Part shown: in pieces, positions 1-8,290 of the stretch
Layout: each line of letters opens with the position of its first letter
Numbering within the stretch: the first letter of the stretch is position 1
NCBI RefSeq assembly: GCF_030272705.1
Contig: NZ_JARFYM010000002.1
Coordinates: 434,001 to 498,000, forward strand
Length of the DNA stretch: 64,000 nucleotides
Reading direction: 5' to 3'
Source: Rhizobium mayense
GTDB taxonomy: Bacteria; Pseudomonadota; Alphaproteobacteria; Rhizobiales; Rhizobiaceae
The notes under the pieces: generated by a model
The model's input: the letters and a program-made list of their open reading frames with translations, nothing else
Databases searched by the model: none
Told to the model about the DNA's origin: nothing
Translations under genes and position numbers: made by a program

Positions 1-767
1 AGTTCCTGAACTTCAACGTCCTTGAGGCCCGTCATCGACGGATCGATCAGGCCGTCTTTCATCGCCTGAATCTCAAAGCTGAGCGCCTTGTAGCCGGCGG
101 AGTTGGGATCCACGAAGAGCGGTTTGAAGTCCTTGTCGAAGAGATCGCCTCCGAACGCCTTGGTAAGGAGGTACCATGCCGTCGACGTGCCTTCGGTCGC
201 CGAAAGCGGCAGTCCGATCGGATAATCGGCGATCTTGGCGTCCTTGATGGCCTTGGCGTCTTTCAGCAGTTCGTCCGGCGTCGTCGGCGGGGTATTGATG
301 CCGGCCTTGGAAAGCTGCGCCTTGTTGTAGATCAGGACGCGGAAGTCGTTGCTGTAAGGGACCGCCAGCAATTTGCCGTCATAGGTGAAAATCTTCGCAG
401 TCGGCGCGTCTGCGACCGCGCTGGCATCGACGGCGCCGTCGAGCGGCTGGTACCACTTGGAAGCGCCGAACTGACCAACCCAGGACCAGTCGACCTCCGT
501 CGCGTCGCCCGGCGCCGCATTGGCGACAGTCGAGGTCACTATCTTGGTATGAATGTCATCCCAGCCGAGCGTTTGCGCGTTGAGGACGATGCCGGTCTTG
601 GTCGTGAAGTCGTCCGTCATCTCCTTCGGGAGCGTGCCCCAGGGCGGAAGAAGGACGGTAAGGTGCTGGCCGGCCAGCGGCTTGGCATCGTCGGCCATCG
701 CACCCGTGGAAACGGCGAACTGCAGAAGCGCGGCACTCGCCATCAGTACGGTTAGATATCTCTTCAT
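1..767 (-). CDS. Sugar ABC transporter substrate-binding protein, 3' end outside the window
   Basis: The frame is open from an ATG at 767 to the window edge, giving about 255 residues without a stop, so the C-terminus is missing. The protein begins MKRYLTVLMASAALLQ and has a Sec-type signal peptide with a likely cut after ...STGAMA. The mature part has the family 1 solute-binding protein style: an N-terminal lobe with LTVLLPPWGTLPKEM, a middle section YDGKLLAVPYSNDFRVLIYN, and NKAQLSKAGINTPPTT, the usual hinge-side segment. It should deliver a sugar to a periplasm-facing permease pair that must lie to the left of the window. It starts 13 bp after the kinase gene and is probably cotranscribed with the kinase and the DeoR repressor. 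The substrate is not readable from sequence; the neighbours point to a hexitol, tagatose or amino-sugar route. Confidence 0.88.
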   Translation of the reverse strand, partial: MKRYLTVLMASAALLQFAVSTGAMADDAKPLAGQHLTVLLPPWGTLPKEMTDDFTTKTGIVLNAQTLGWDDIHTKIVTSTVANAAPGDATEVDWSWVGQFGASKWYQPLDGAVDASAVADAPTAKIFTYDGKLLAVPYSNDFRVLIYNKAQLSKAGINTPPTTPDELLKDAKAIKDAKIADYPIGLPLSATEGTSTAWYLLTKAFGGDLFDKDFKPLFVDPNSAGYKALSFEIQAMKDGLIDPSMTGLKDVEVQE

Positions 768-780
768 TGATATTCCCCTT

Positions 781-1749
781 TCATTGCGTTGTTGATTGAA
801 GAATCTGTTGCAGTGATCTTTTGAGTTGGCCGATGAAGGCCGCATCGGTCTTCCAGCCGGCAAGCTGTGCCGCGCGTAGAACAGCGCCGCCGATGGGCGG
901 CAAAACGGGATCGCGCGGGTCACTTCCAATTCGCCGCCTCACTCCATCCAGGATGACGGGATTGGCGAAGACGCCACCGGCGTAGCTCCATGGCTGTCGC
1001 ACGCTGCCGGGTGTCGAGACGAGGCGCTCCGCTGCAAGCACATGAGCAGCGAGATGATCGCAAGCGCGGTCCAGCAGCCCTTGTGCAGTCAAGGACCCGG
1101 ACGCAGCGAGCGCGGCAGTGATTTTTGCGACACCGGCTATCGCCGTACGCTGATTGCTGAGGGAATAGACCCAATCGATCAGTCGGTCGGAGGTGATCGA
1201 GAGTCCATCCAATATCCCCTGCGCGAACTCGCCGGCGTCCGTTAGCCGGCCGTCCAGCGCCTGGCTTGCGATCGACAGGCTCTCGCGGCCGATCCAGCAG
1301 GCACTGCCTTCGTCTCCGAAGGCATCGCCATAGCCGCCGATCCGGTAATGACGGTCGCCTGGACCATTGCGGCTTGCCCACGCCATGGAGCCGGTGCCGG
1401 CAAGGACCAGGACGCCACCACCCGTCGCGAAGGCGCCATCGAACGCAATACGCACGTCGTTTTGGACGACAACTTTCGAGGTTGGAAGCAGGGTTGCCGC
1501 CGCTTGCTTCTGTTGATGCGTGAAGTCTTCAATCTCGTCATGGAACGACAGGCCGAAGGCGGCCGCCAGCGGCGCCTTGCGTCCTTGCGTCGCCTCACCC
1601 ACTTGGCGAGCCAATGCGGCTTTCCATTCGTCGCTTGCAGTCGGGTCGAGACTGGCGCCGGAACCGACGGCGAGCACGGCGCCGGTTTCTTCCGCAAGCG
1701 CGATCAGCGTTTTGGTGCCGCCGCTATCCAGACCAAGGACGTAGCTCAT
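781..1749 (-). CDS. BadF/BadG-type sugar kinase (N-acetylglucosamine kinase-like)
   Basis: The 322-residue protein opens with MSYVLGLDSGGTKTLIAL, the phosphate-1 loop of the ASKHA fold (DxGGTKT). A second glycine-rich loop, GGGVLVLAGTGSMAWA near residues 111-126, matches the phosphate-2/adenosine region of the BadF/BadG/BcrA/BcrD family, and GDEGSACWIGRE near 148 is the typical GDEGSxxxIG block of N-acetylhexosamine kinases. It most likely phosphorylates an incoming sugar or amino sugar in the cytoplasm. Its ATG overlaps the stop of the DeoR gene by 4 bp (ATGA), so the two are translationally coupled, and the binding-protein gene follows 13 bp downstream. The exact sugar is unknown. Confidence 0.85.
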   Translation of the reverse strand: MSYVLGLDSGGTKTLIALAEETGAVLAVGSGASLDPTASDEWKAALARQVGEATQGRKAPLAAAFGLSFHDEIEDFTHQQKQAAATLLPTSKVVVQNDVRIAFDGAFATGGGVLVLAGTGSMAWASRNGPGDRHYRIGGYGDAFGDEGSACWIGRESLSIASQALDGRLTDAGEFAQGILDGLSITSDRLIDWVYSLSNQRTAIAGVAKITAALAASGSLTAQGLLDRACDHLAAHVLAAERLVSTPGSVRQPWSYAGGVFANPVILDGVRRRIGSDPRDPVLPPIGGAVLRAAQLAGWKTDAAFIGQLKRSLQQILQSTTQ

Positions 1750-2531
1750 CGGCGTTCATTCTCTCGATAGGGCGCTTCGGTGACGGTGGACCCGAGATTG
1801 TTCATGCGCGCTCGCCATTCGTCCGTCACCTTGTGATCGGTGAACACCTTCAAATCACTATCGAGCGGGGCGACGCGATAGGTCAGCCGGTGTCCGAACT
1901 TGGAGGAGTCGACAAGCAATGCCTTCTTCGCCGATCGAGCCAGCATCAATTCGTTGACCCGCGCTTCCTGTTCGTCGAGGCTATAGAGGCAGCCGTCGTC
2001 GGCAATCGCGCCGGCACCGAGAAAGAGCTGATCGAACCAGAGCCGTCCCAGCGCGCTTTCCGCGATTGGCCCAACCATGGACGCGTTTTCAGGGCGCAGT
2101 TGGCCGCCGATCAGGGTGATGCGGAGATCGCTGACATCCATCAGCACCTGAGCGACGGTGACGCAATTGGTGAAGATCGACAGCGGAATCGGATCGAGCC
2201 GCAGGCGCCGAGCAAGCTGCAGCACGGTCGTGCCGGCATCGAGAAAGACAGTGCTCTTCGGCGTCAATTCCTCGAAGGCGGCGTCCGCGATCGCGCGCTT
2301 GGCGGCAAGATTCTTTTGCTCGCGCAATTCGAAGGCGACTTCGGTTCCTGCCGTATCGGCAATGCGTGCGCCGCCATGGGTGCGCACGATCGCCCCTTCT
2401 GCCTCCAGGGCAAGAAGATCGCGTCTGACCGTCGGCAAAGACGCTCCGACGGCATCGGCGATCGCCTGGATATGGCTGAATCCGTGGCTGTAAAGATGCT
2501 GCCTGATTGCAGACAGCCGATCGTCCTTCAT
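1746..2531 (-). CDS. DeoR-family transcriptional regulator
   Basis: This is a 261-residue protein of normal length for the family. Residues 6-57 form a DeoR-type helix-turn-helix (IRQHLYSHGFSHIQAIADAV, then SLPTVRRDLLALEAEG with the recognition helix). The C-terminal DeoRC sensor domain starts near residue 75 and contains FLDAGTTVLQLAR, the conserved DxGTT phosphate-sugar site, and later DQLFLGAGAI. It is the first gene of the minus-strand unit DeoR-kinase-binding protein and faces the kbaZ-like gene across about 140 bp, so it probably represses both directions and responds to a phosphorylated sugar. An inverted repeat at 2583-2602 is a candidate operator. Confidence 0.9.
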   Translation of the reverse strand: MKDDRLSAIRQHLYSHGFSHIQAIADAVGASLPTVRRDLLALEAEGAIVRTHGGARIADTAGTEVAFELREQKNLAAKRAIADAAFEELTPKSTVFLDAGTTVLQLARRLRLDPIPLSIFTNCVTVAQVLMDVSDLRITLIGGQLRPENASMVGPIAESALGRLWFDQLFLGAGAIADDGCLYSLDEQEARVNELMLARSAKKALLVDSSKFGHRLTYRVAPLDSDLKVFTDHKVTDEWRARMNNLGSTVTEAPYRENERR

Positions 2532-2582
2532 GAGCGCCTCCTTCCCGATTGGTCGCTACCTTCTTTCCGATAACGATCAATG

Positions 2583-2602
2583 TCAATCTAAAAAATGATT
2601 GA
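2583..2602. promoter_or_regulatory. Candidate DeoR operator (inverted repeat)
   Basis: The repeat TCAATC-N8-GATTGA lies between the divergent DeoR and kbaZ-like genes, 52 bp from the DeoR start. The arms are only 6 bp and there is a single copy, so this is suggestive rather than firm. The surrounding sequence is markedly AT-rich, as expected of a divergent promoter. Confidence 0.35.
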
Positions 2603-2674
2603 ATGTGATCGAACTACCGCATAATGGTGACTTATATCGATTTTATTTAATGTGACCCACTCGGAGGACAATGA

Positions 2675-3961
2675 ATGGCTCAACAGAACCCGCTCCAGGA
2701 CATCGCTCGCTGGAATGCGCGCGAAGTCGGCTTCAGGGGCATTCCCTCGATCTGCTCGGCCCACCCGCTCGTCCTCCAAGCGGCAATGCTGCGCGCATTG
2801 AAGACGGACTCACCGCTGCTGATCGAGGCGACCTGTAATCAGGTCAATCAGGATGGCGGCTACACCGGCATGCGGCCATGTGACTTTCGCCGCTTCGTTG
2901 AGGAGATGGCCGCTCGCACAGGCTTCCCGACGGATCGCATCATCCTTGGCGGCGACCATCTTGGCCCGAACCCCTGGAAGTCACTCGACGCTGAAGAGGC
3001 AATGGGAAAGGCCGTGGAGATGGTCAGGGCCTACGCCGCGGCCGGATTTACCAAACTGCATCTGGATACCAGCATGGGATGCAGGGGCGAGCCGATTGCC
3101 CTTTCAGATCAGCTCACTGCCACCCGCGCCGCGCGGCTCGCCGCTGCCGCCGAAGACGCCGTCAGGGGCACGGAGGGTTGTAAACCCGTTTACGTGATCG
3201 GTACCGAGGTGCCGATCCCAGGCGGCGCGATGGAGGAGCTCGGAATTCTCGAAGTGACGAAACCGGACGCTGCTATCCGCACCGTCGAAATCCATACCGA
3301 CGCTTTCGCGGCGGCCGGCGCCGGCGAAGCCTTCAAGCGGGTCGTAGGTGTTGTCGTTCAGCCGGGCGTCGAATTCGGCAATCACAACGTCATCGATTAT
3401 GTCCCCGAAAACGCGGAGGCGCTCAGCGCAAGCCGTAGTCGGATGCCAGGGATCGTCTTCGAAGCACACTCGACCGATTACCAGTCACGCCAAGCCTTGC
3501 GCCGCCTGGTCGCCGATGGTTTCGCGATCCTCAAGGTCGGCCCGGGTCTTACCTTTGCTTTGCGCGAAGCGCTCTACGGTCTCGACCAGATCGCGACGTT
3601 CCTGCATCCGCAGGCACGCGAGCACGCGCTACAGACTGTCGCTGAAGACGTGATGCTGGAGCAACCGAAGGATTGGCAAAAATACTATGAAGGGAGTGCC
3701 GCCGACCAGCATCTGCAGCGCCACTTTTCCTACAGTGATCGGATCCGCTATTATTGGCCACATGACCAGCTGACAGCGGCCGTCGACGAGCTGCTGACTT
3801 TGCTTGGCGAAGCGGCCATTTCAGAGACCCTGATCAGCCAGCACCTTGCCAGGATCTATCCTCACATCCGCTCAGGCGCGGTGGAGCCGAAGGCGCATGC
3901 GATCGTGATCGCGTCGATCGATCTCGTTCTCGAGGACTATTTCGAAGCCTGCCGCGGTTGA
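2675..3961 (+). CDS. kbaZ: D-tagatose-1,6-bisphosphate aldolase subunit, KbaZ/GatZ type
   Basis: The 428-residue protein matches the KbaZ/GatZ/AgaZ family from end to end. Recognisable blocks are GIPSICSAHPLVLQAAMLRA near the N-terminus, IEATCNQVNQDGGYTGM (52-68), LGGDHLGPNPW (91-101), LHLDTSMGC (129-137), YVIGTEVPIPGG (173-184) and FEAHSTDYQ (263-271). KbaZ and GatZ are known as partners that stabilise the catalytic class II aldolase KbaY/GatY, cleaving tagatose-1,6-bisphosphate to dihydroxyacetone phosphate and glyceraldehyde-3-phosphate. No KbaY/GatY gene is in the window. A CGGAGGAC ribosome site sits 8-14 bp before the ATG. Divergent transcription from the DeoR operon links it to the same sugar pathway. 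The symbol is by family; agaZ or gatZ would be equally fair. Confidence 0.88.
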   Translation: MAQQNPLQDIARWNAREVGFRGIPSICSAHPLVLQAAMLRALKTDSPLLIEATCNQVNQDGGYTGMRPCDFRRFVEEMAARTGFPTDRIILGGDHLGPNPWKSLDAEEAMGKAVEMVRAYAAAGFTKLHLDTSMGCRGEPIALSDQLTATRAARLAAAAEDAVRGTEGCKPVYVIGTEVPIPGGAMEELGILEVTKPDAAIRTVEIHTDAFAAAGAGEAFKRVVGVVVQPGVEFGNHNVIDYVPENAEALSASRSRMPGIVFEAHSTDYQSRQALRRLVADGFAILKVGPGLTFALREALYGLDQIATFLHPQAREHALQTVAEDVMLEQPKDWQKYYEGSAADQHLQRHFSYSDRIRYYWPHDQLTAAVDELLTLLGEAAISETLISQHLARIYPHIRSGAVEPKAHAIVIASIDLVLEDYFEACRG

Positions 3962-4046
3962 CCGAAGCGGAATGGCCTACCGGCAACGCAGAGCGAGGGA
4001 ACCTTCGAGCAGCTGTCAATCCGCGTCCAAAATTACACGCCTGAAC

Positions 4047-4082
4047 ACATCTCTCCCGGCAAACTTGGCACGGGAGAGATGT
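4047..4082. terminator. Bidirectional hairpin terminator between convergent genes
   Basis: A perfect 12-bp inverted repeat (ACATCTCTCCCG / CGGGAGAGATGT) with a 12-nt loop lies between the 3' ends of the kbaZ-like gene (+) and the MFS gene (-). The position between convergent genes and the strong stem support termination in both directions, although neither side has a long T-run. Confidence 0.65.
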
Positions 4083-4092
4083 TGGCATACCG

Positions 4093-5721
4093 CTAAGTCG
4101 CGTCGAGATAGGGTTTCAAAGGCGTGTCATCGCGCGTGGGGACCGTCTGTCTTTCAATCAGATGATGGACCGTGGGCGGCTGTCCACCACGGTGCAGCGC
4201 GTCCAGTCGTTCAGCGATCTCGGCATCTGCATATGTCTGGCGCTGGCTGTGCCGCACATATTCGATCCACGTCGGCAAATGATAGCTTTCCGTCCAAATC
4301 TGCGGTTTTTCGAGGTCGCGCAGCAATGCCCATTGTTTCGCACCATCGCGAATTCTCGCTCTGCGGCGTAGAGCCATCTGGGTCAGGAATTCCGATGTAT
4401 CCTGCTGGTCGATGTTATATTCCACGGTGACCAAGATCGGACCGCTCCTCAATCGCAAATCAAGCTGCAATTGCGGCTCACTGAACATGTTTGCGGGATC
4501 GAGGTTGAGCGATTCGAAGTCAGGTTGGCGCAACAGAATGCCCAGCAGGCCACCGATAACCAGGGCAGCGCTGGCGATAAACAGTGCACCGGAGATGCCG
4601 TTGATGTCGGCAAGTGCGCCCCAGGCCCAGCTTCCTGCCGCCATGCCGCCGAAAGTGGCGGTCTGATACAGCGAGAGAGCACGCCCGACGACCCATCTCG
4701 GTGTGGAGAGCTGCACTGTAACGTTGAACAGGGAAAATGCCTGTACCCAGGCTACGCCCGCCGGCATAAGAAGCAGGCAGCTCAGCCACATCTGGTGGCT
4801 CAGAGCCAGAAACGCACAGCTGACTGCCAGCGTGAGGAAGGCGCCCCGGATCACCCATTCATTACTCAAGAATTCACGGATGCGTCCGATCAAAAGCGCG
4901 CCGCAGATCGCGCCAAAGCCGAAGAAGCCTAGCATGATGCCATAGGTAATCGCCGTGCCCTTGATCTGGTCGCGTGCCACCAGCGGCAACAGCGCCAGAA
5001 TTACAATTGCGGTCAAGCCGAAAACAAATCCGCGACACATCACCTTAAGAAGGTTCGGTGACATCAAGACGTAGCGAAACCCCGCCGACATCGCGCTACC
5101 GAAGGATTCTCGCGGCAAAGCATCTCGGGTGCGATTGTTGTTCCAGCGCCACAACGCAAAAATGAGCGCGAAATAGCAGAATACGTTGAAAAGAAAGGCG
5201 AAGGGTGCGCCCGCAGTCGCGACGATGACGCCGCCGATCGCGGGGCCAATGCTGCGCATCAGATTGTAGCTCATGCTGTTGAGCGCAACGGCCCCCGGCA
5301 GATGGTCGCGCGACACGACATCTCCCATGGAGGCCTGCCATGATGGATTGTGGAGGGCGCCGCCGCAGCCGATCAAGAACGTGAAGCTGAGAAGCAGCCA
5401 CGGCGTCAAAGCATGGGCATAGGAAAGAACCGCCAGTGTCGCAGATATGGACAGCATCAGTAACTGCGCGACCAGCATGATCCGCCTTCGGTCGAAATTG
5501 TCGGCCAGCGCCCCCGCGGCGAGCGAAAAGATCATCACCGGCAACGTCGTCGACGACTGGACCAATGCCACCATCCCATGGGAGGTGGCCAAGCTCGTCA
5601 TAAGCCAGGCCGCACCGACCGCCTCGACCAGGCCTCCGAGATTCGAAACCAACGTGGCGGACCAAAGAAGGCGAAAAGTCTTCGATTGAAACGCGACGAG
5701 CGGAGAGGTTCTATTGGACAT
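4093..5721 (-). CDS. MFS transporter of the enterobactin-exporter-like (MFS_3) family
   Basis: From the chosen ATG (protein start MSNRTSPLVAFQSKTFRLLW) the product is 542 residues; a longer frame begins 14 codons upstream but its extra residues look non-coding. The first 410 residues hold about 12 membrane helices, including LAAGALADNFDRRRIMLVAQ near residue 70, the loop 2-3 signature of the major facilitator superfamily. The last 115 residues, after the final helix, form a soluble tail (LVTVEYNIDQQDTSEFLTQM...) found in this EntS-like subgroup, whose role is not established. It probably exports a small molecule or drug with proton antiport. It is a single gene convergent with the kbaZ-like gene and has no obvious functional partner. 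Confidence 0.82.
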   Translation of the reverse strand: MSNRTSPLVAFQSKTFRLLWSATLVSNLGGLVEAVGAAWLMTSLATSHGMVALVQSSTTLPVMIFSLAAGALADNFDRRRIMLVAQLLMLSISATLAVLSYAHALTPWLLLSFTFLIGCGGALHNPSWQASMGDVVSRDHLPGAVALNSMSYNLMRSIGPAIGGVIVATAGAPFAFLFNVFCYFALIFALWRWNNNRTRDALPRESFGSAMSAGFRYVLMSPNLLKVMCRGFVFGLTAIVILALLPLVARDQIKGTAITYGIMLGFFGFGAICGALLIGRIREFLSNEWVIRGAFLTLAVSCAFLALSHQMWLSCLLLMPAGVAWVQAFSLFNVTVQLSTPRWVVGRALSLYQTATFGGMAAGSWAWGALADINGISGALFIASAALVIGGLLGILLRQPDFESLNLDPANMFSEPQLQLDLRLRSGPILVTVEYNIDQQDTSEFLTQMALRRRARIRDGAKQWALLRDLEKPQIWTESYHLPTWIEYVRHSQRQTYADAEIAERLDALHRGGQPPTVHHLIERQTVPTRDDTPLKPYLDAT

Positions 5722-6216
5722 GGCAGCTTTTCTTTGATTGCTTGCCTCGCTACAGGGGCGCAACGTAGCGGACGTTCGGGCCGAGTCGGCTTTGATTTTA
5801 TCGTGGTCTGCTAATTTTGGAACGATAATAGAAAAAATTTTCTAAATGTCTGGTCCGGGAATTTGATGGGGTTCTACTTAGCGCCCGGATCAAAGGATGC
5901 GCTATGGGCTGGGTTCTTCATCGGAGCGCGTCGGACGGCAATGACGGTCCGTCGAACGGCGCCTCCCGAAGGCCGGATAGTGGCTTGCATCCGACCTGTG
6001 CAGCATCACCAATTTCCCCTGTGCTGGGCTGAGTGATGGGCGGCTTTCTGATTAACGCGCCGCCCCTTTGATAAAGTTCGCGCCAAGGCCCCTCCTGGCA
6101 GCCTTTGAACGGCGTCGAACCATAACACCCTAGAGACCCACGATCTCGTTGATCGGAAAGCGCCCGCCCTCGGTCGACGCCGCTCCCGACACCACGGTGT
6201 CCGCCAGTTGTCCGTG
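5722..6216. other. Intergenic region without a convincing gene
   Basis: About 495 bp between the MFS start and the end of the GH172-type gene. It contains an AT-rich stretch with the inverted repeat TAGAAAA-AA-TTTTCTA at 5829-5844, about 108 bp upstream of the MFS start, which could be an operator for that gene. A weaker GGGCGGC / GCCGCCC repeat with a 14-nt loop at 6038-6065 may help end the minus-strand transcript arriving from the right. No open frame here has credible protein content or a ribosome site. Confidence 0.5.
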
Positions 6217-7413
6217 CTATCCCCTCGCCTTCTTCACGGCGATCTCCATCTCCTTGAACGGCCGCCGGAATGTCGGCACTCGCTCGGCCACGTCGGGAAA
6301 TTTGCCGAACGGCTTGTGCGGTTCGGCCTGATACCAGAAGCCGACGGATGAGACGTCGTCCGAGCGGCGGTTGGCGTGGCCATGCTCAATCGTCACGCGG
6401 ATGCGCTTGTGAAAGATCGCCGGGTCCTCGATGTGCCAGCGGTACAGCGTCACCGGCTCAGTCCAGTTCGAGCCGCCGGCGGCGATGATGCCGTGATAGG
6501 GGGCGCTGTAGTCCTGTGTCGGGCACCAGGCTGTGTTGAAATAGTCCTCCGTGCCGGTGCCGTGCAGCGTCGGCGGCCATGCGTCATTGACGCCGGGGGC
6601 GGATTCGTCGCGCGGTTCAATCAGCGTTGCCTTCGGCCCGATGCGCGGATCGGGCTTGCGCACGGTATCCGGGACCGAAAGGCCGGGCTCGCCGTCGATG
6701 AAGATCATGTCGTCGCCCTCGCCATACCAGTCCCAGACCTCGGAACGGCGGCGGGAATAGACGCTGTAGAGTACGCCGACATAGTGACCCCGTCCCTCGG
6801 CCTCGAGGATCGTATAGTTCTCCTTGCCGTCGACATTCTCGCCGCCGAACAGGTATTGCTCGTTGGTCAGACCTTCGTCGCTCATGCCCTCGGGCCGCGA
6901 CTGGCGATATTGGGCGTGGAAGCGGCCCATGTCCTCTTCGAGCTTTTCGTGCAATTCAAGGTCGACATAGTAATAGAACAGGAGGTCGTGCTCGGCTTCG
7001 TTGGTTACCGTCAGCTTCATATGCGAGCCGAAAGGCATCGGAAAATAGCAGTTGAAAGCTTTGCCGTCCTCAGGGCTCGCCTGCATGGGCAGGCTGGCAT
7101 AATTGGCGGTGCGGCCATGACCCATGCCGAAGAAATCGCCGATCGGTGCCTCGATCGAGGGCTCCGTCTCGCCGTCCCAATAGGCGCGCAGCGTGATCTT
7201 GCGCAGGAAATTTTCGCTTTCGCAGGCAAGTGTCGCCCAAATATGCGTGATGATGCCGGTGCCCGCGTGCTCGGCGATGACTTCCGTCTTGCCCCGCTCG
7301 ATATGGAAGCGGTCATCATTGCCCCCCGTGCGGTCGTAGCTCGAAAATCGCCGTGTTCTGGCCTGGCGAAGTTTGGCAAGGCCGCGAAGGGGCGATAGGC
7401 CGAGAGTGCTCAT
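6217..7413 (-). CDS. DUF2961 protein, glycoside hydrolase family 172 type
   Basis: The 398-residue protein has the hallmarks of the DUF2961 family: RRFSSYDRTGGNDD near residue 21-34, HIERGKTEVIAEHAGTGIITHIW, YWDGETEPSIEAPIGDFFG around 100-120, and late in the protein the blocks DAWPPTLHGTGTEDYFN and WHIEDPAIFHKRIRVTIEHG. Characterised members are now placed in glycoside hydrolase family 172 and act on difructose anhydride or on furanoside linkages; the precise substrate here is unknown. No signal peptide is visible, so it probably acts in the cytoplasm on an oligosaccharide imported by the ABC transporter encoded just upstream (permease gene 28 bp away). It is the last gene of the LacI-controlled minus-strand operon. 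Confidence 0.83.
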   Translation of the reverse strand: MSTLGLSPLRGLAKLRQARTRRFSSYDRTGGNDDRFHIERGKTEVIAEHAGTGIITHIWATLACESENFLRKITLRAYWDGETEPSIEAPIGDFFGMGHGRTANYASLPMQASPEDGKAFNCYFPMPFGSHMKLTVTNEAEHDLLFYYYVDLELHEKLEEDMGRFHAQYRQSRPEGMSDEGLTNEQYLFGGENVDGKENYTILEAEGRGHYVGVLYSVYSRRRSEVWDWYGEGDDMIFIDGEPGLSVPDTVRKPDPRIGPKATLIEPRDESAPGVNDAWPPTLHGTGTEDYFNTAWCPTQDYSAPYHGIIAAGGSNWTEPVTLYRWHIEDPAIFHKRIRVTIEHGHANRRSDDVSSVGFWYQAEPHKPFGKFPDVAERVPTFRRPFKEMEIAVKKARG

Positions 7414-7441
7414 AAAAAGTCTCCTGTCTTGAACGGACCGG

Positions 7442-8290
7442 CTATTTCAGGCCGCTAGTTTTCAATGAATCCATGATCTGCCGCTGGAAAATCACGAAGA
7501 GGATGAGGGTCGGAATGGCAACGATCGTGGAGGCGGCCATCATGTAGTTCCATGATGCCGAATATTGGCTTTTGAAGTTGGCGATCCCGAGCTGCACCAT
7601 CCAGAGATTGGGATTGGAGCTGATGGTGAGGGGCCACAGAAAGGAGTTCCAGTTGGCCAGGAAGAACAGGATCGCCAGCGCCGACATTATGGGACGGCTA
7701 AGCGGCAGGATCACGCTCCAATATATGCGCCAGTAGCCTGCACCGTCGATGACCGCGGCCTCTTCGATCTCGCGCGGCAGAGAGAGATAATATTGACGCA
7801 GGAGGAAGATGCCGAAGGCGTTGAAGATCGCCGGCACGATCAAGCCAGCATAGGAGTTGATCATGCCCATCGCCTTGACGATGATGAAAAGAGGCACGAT
7901 CACAACGGGCAGGGACACCAGGAAGGTCGAGAAAATCGCCAGAAAGATGATCTCCCGGCCAGGAAAACGCAGCCGCGCAAGCGCATAGCCCGCCATGGTA
8001 TGGAAGAACAGCGCTACGACCGTGACGGTCGCGGAAACGAAGAAGCTGTTGAGCATATAGCGAATGAAGGGAACTTCCGTCAGCACATAGACGAAATTGT
8101 CGAATGTCGGCGATTGCGGCAGGAGGTTCGACGAAAAGGATTCTGCGGCCGGCTTGAAGGCGATCGACACCATCCACACCAGCGGAAAGAGCGTCATCAA
8201 CGCGATGATTGCCGTGATCAGCATCCATAGGCAACGCACCAATGTCACCTGCGCACCGGAGAAATAGACGGGACCTCGTTCATTCCGCAT
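7442..8290 (-). CDS. Sugar ABC transporter permease, MalG/UgpE family
   Basis: The 282-residue start MRNERGPVYFSG overlaps the preceding permease gene by 11 bp and is preferred to a start 16 codons earlier whose extra residues lie wholly inside that gene. There are six predicted membrane helices. The cytoplasmic EAA loop reads EIEEAAVIDGAGYWRIYWSV around residues 177-196, followed by ILPLSRP, the coupling site for the ATPase. The C-terminus ends QRQIMDSLKTSGLK, typical of MalG-type subunits. It forms a heterodimeric channel with the adjacent MalF-type subunit. Confidence 0.92.
   Translation of the reverse strand: MRNERGPVYFSGAQVTLVRCLWMLITAIIALMTLFPLVWMVSIAFKPAAESFSSNLLPQSPTFDNFVYVLTEVPFIRYMLNSFFVSATVTVVALFFHTMAGYALARLRFPGREIIFLAIFSTFLVSLPVVIVPLFIIVKAMGMINSYAGLIVPAIFNAFGIFLLRQYYLSLPREIEEAAVIDGAGYWRIYWSVILPLSRPIMSALAILFFLANWNSFLWPLTISSNPNLWMVQLGIANFKSQYSASWNYMMAASTIVAIPTLILFVIFQRQIMDSLKTSGLK

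Noticed and set aside
6038..6065. GGGCGGC / GCCGCCC repeat as a terminator
   Set aside because: The loop is 14 nt and there is no T-run on either strand; mentioned only in the intergenic note.
6130..6216. In-frame extension of 28 codons beyond the GH172-type stop on the minus strand, ending GGRFPINEIVGL
   Set aside because: Short stop-free runs are expected by chance in GC-rich DNA and I could not assign the residues to any family; no ribosome site or start.
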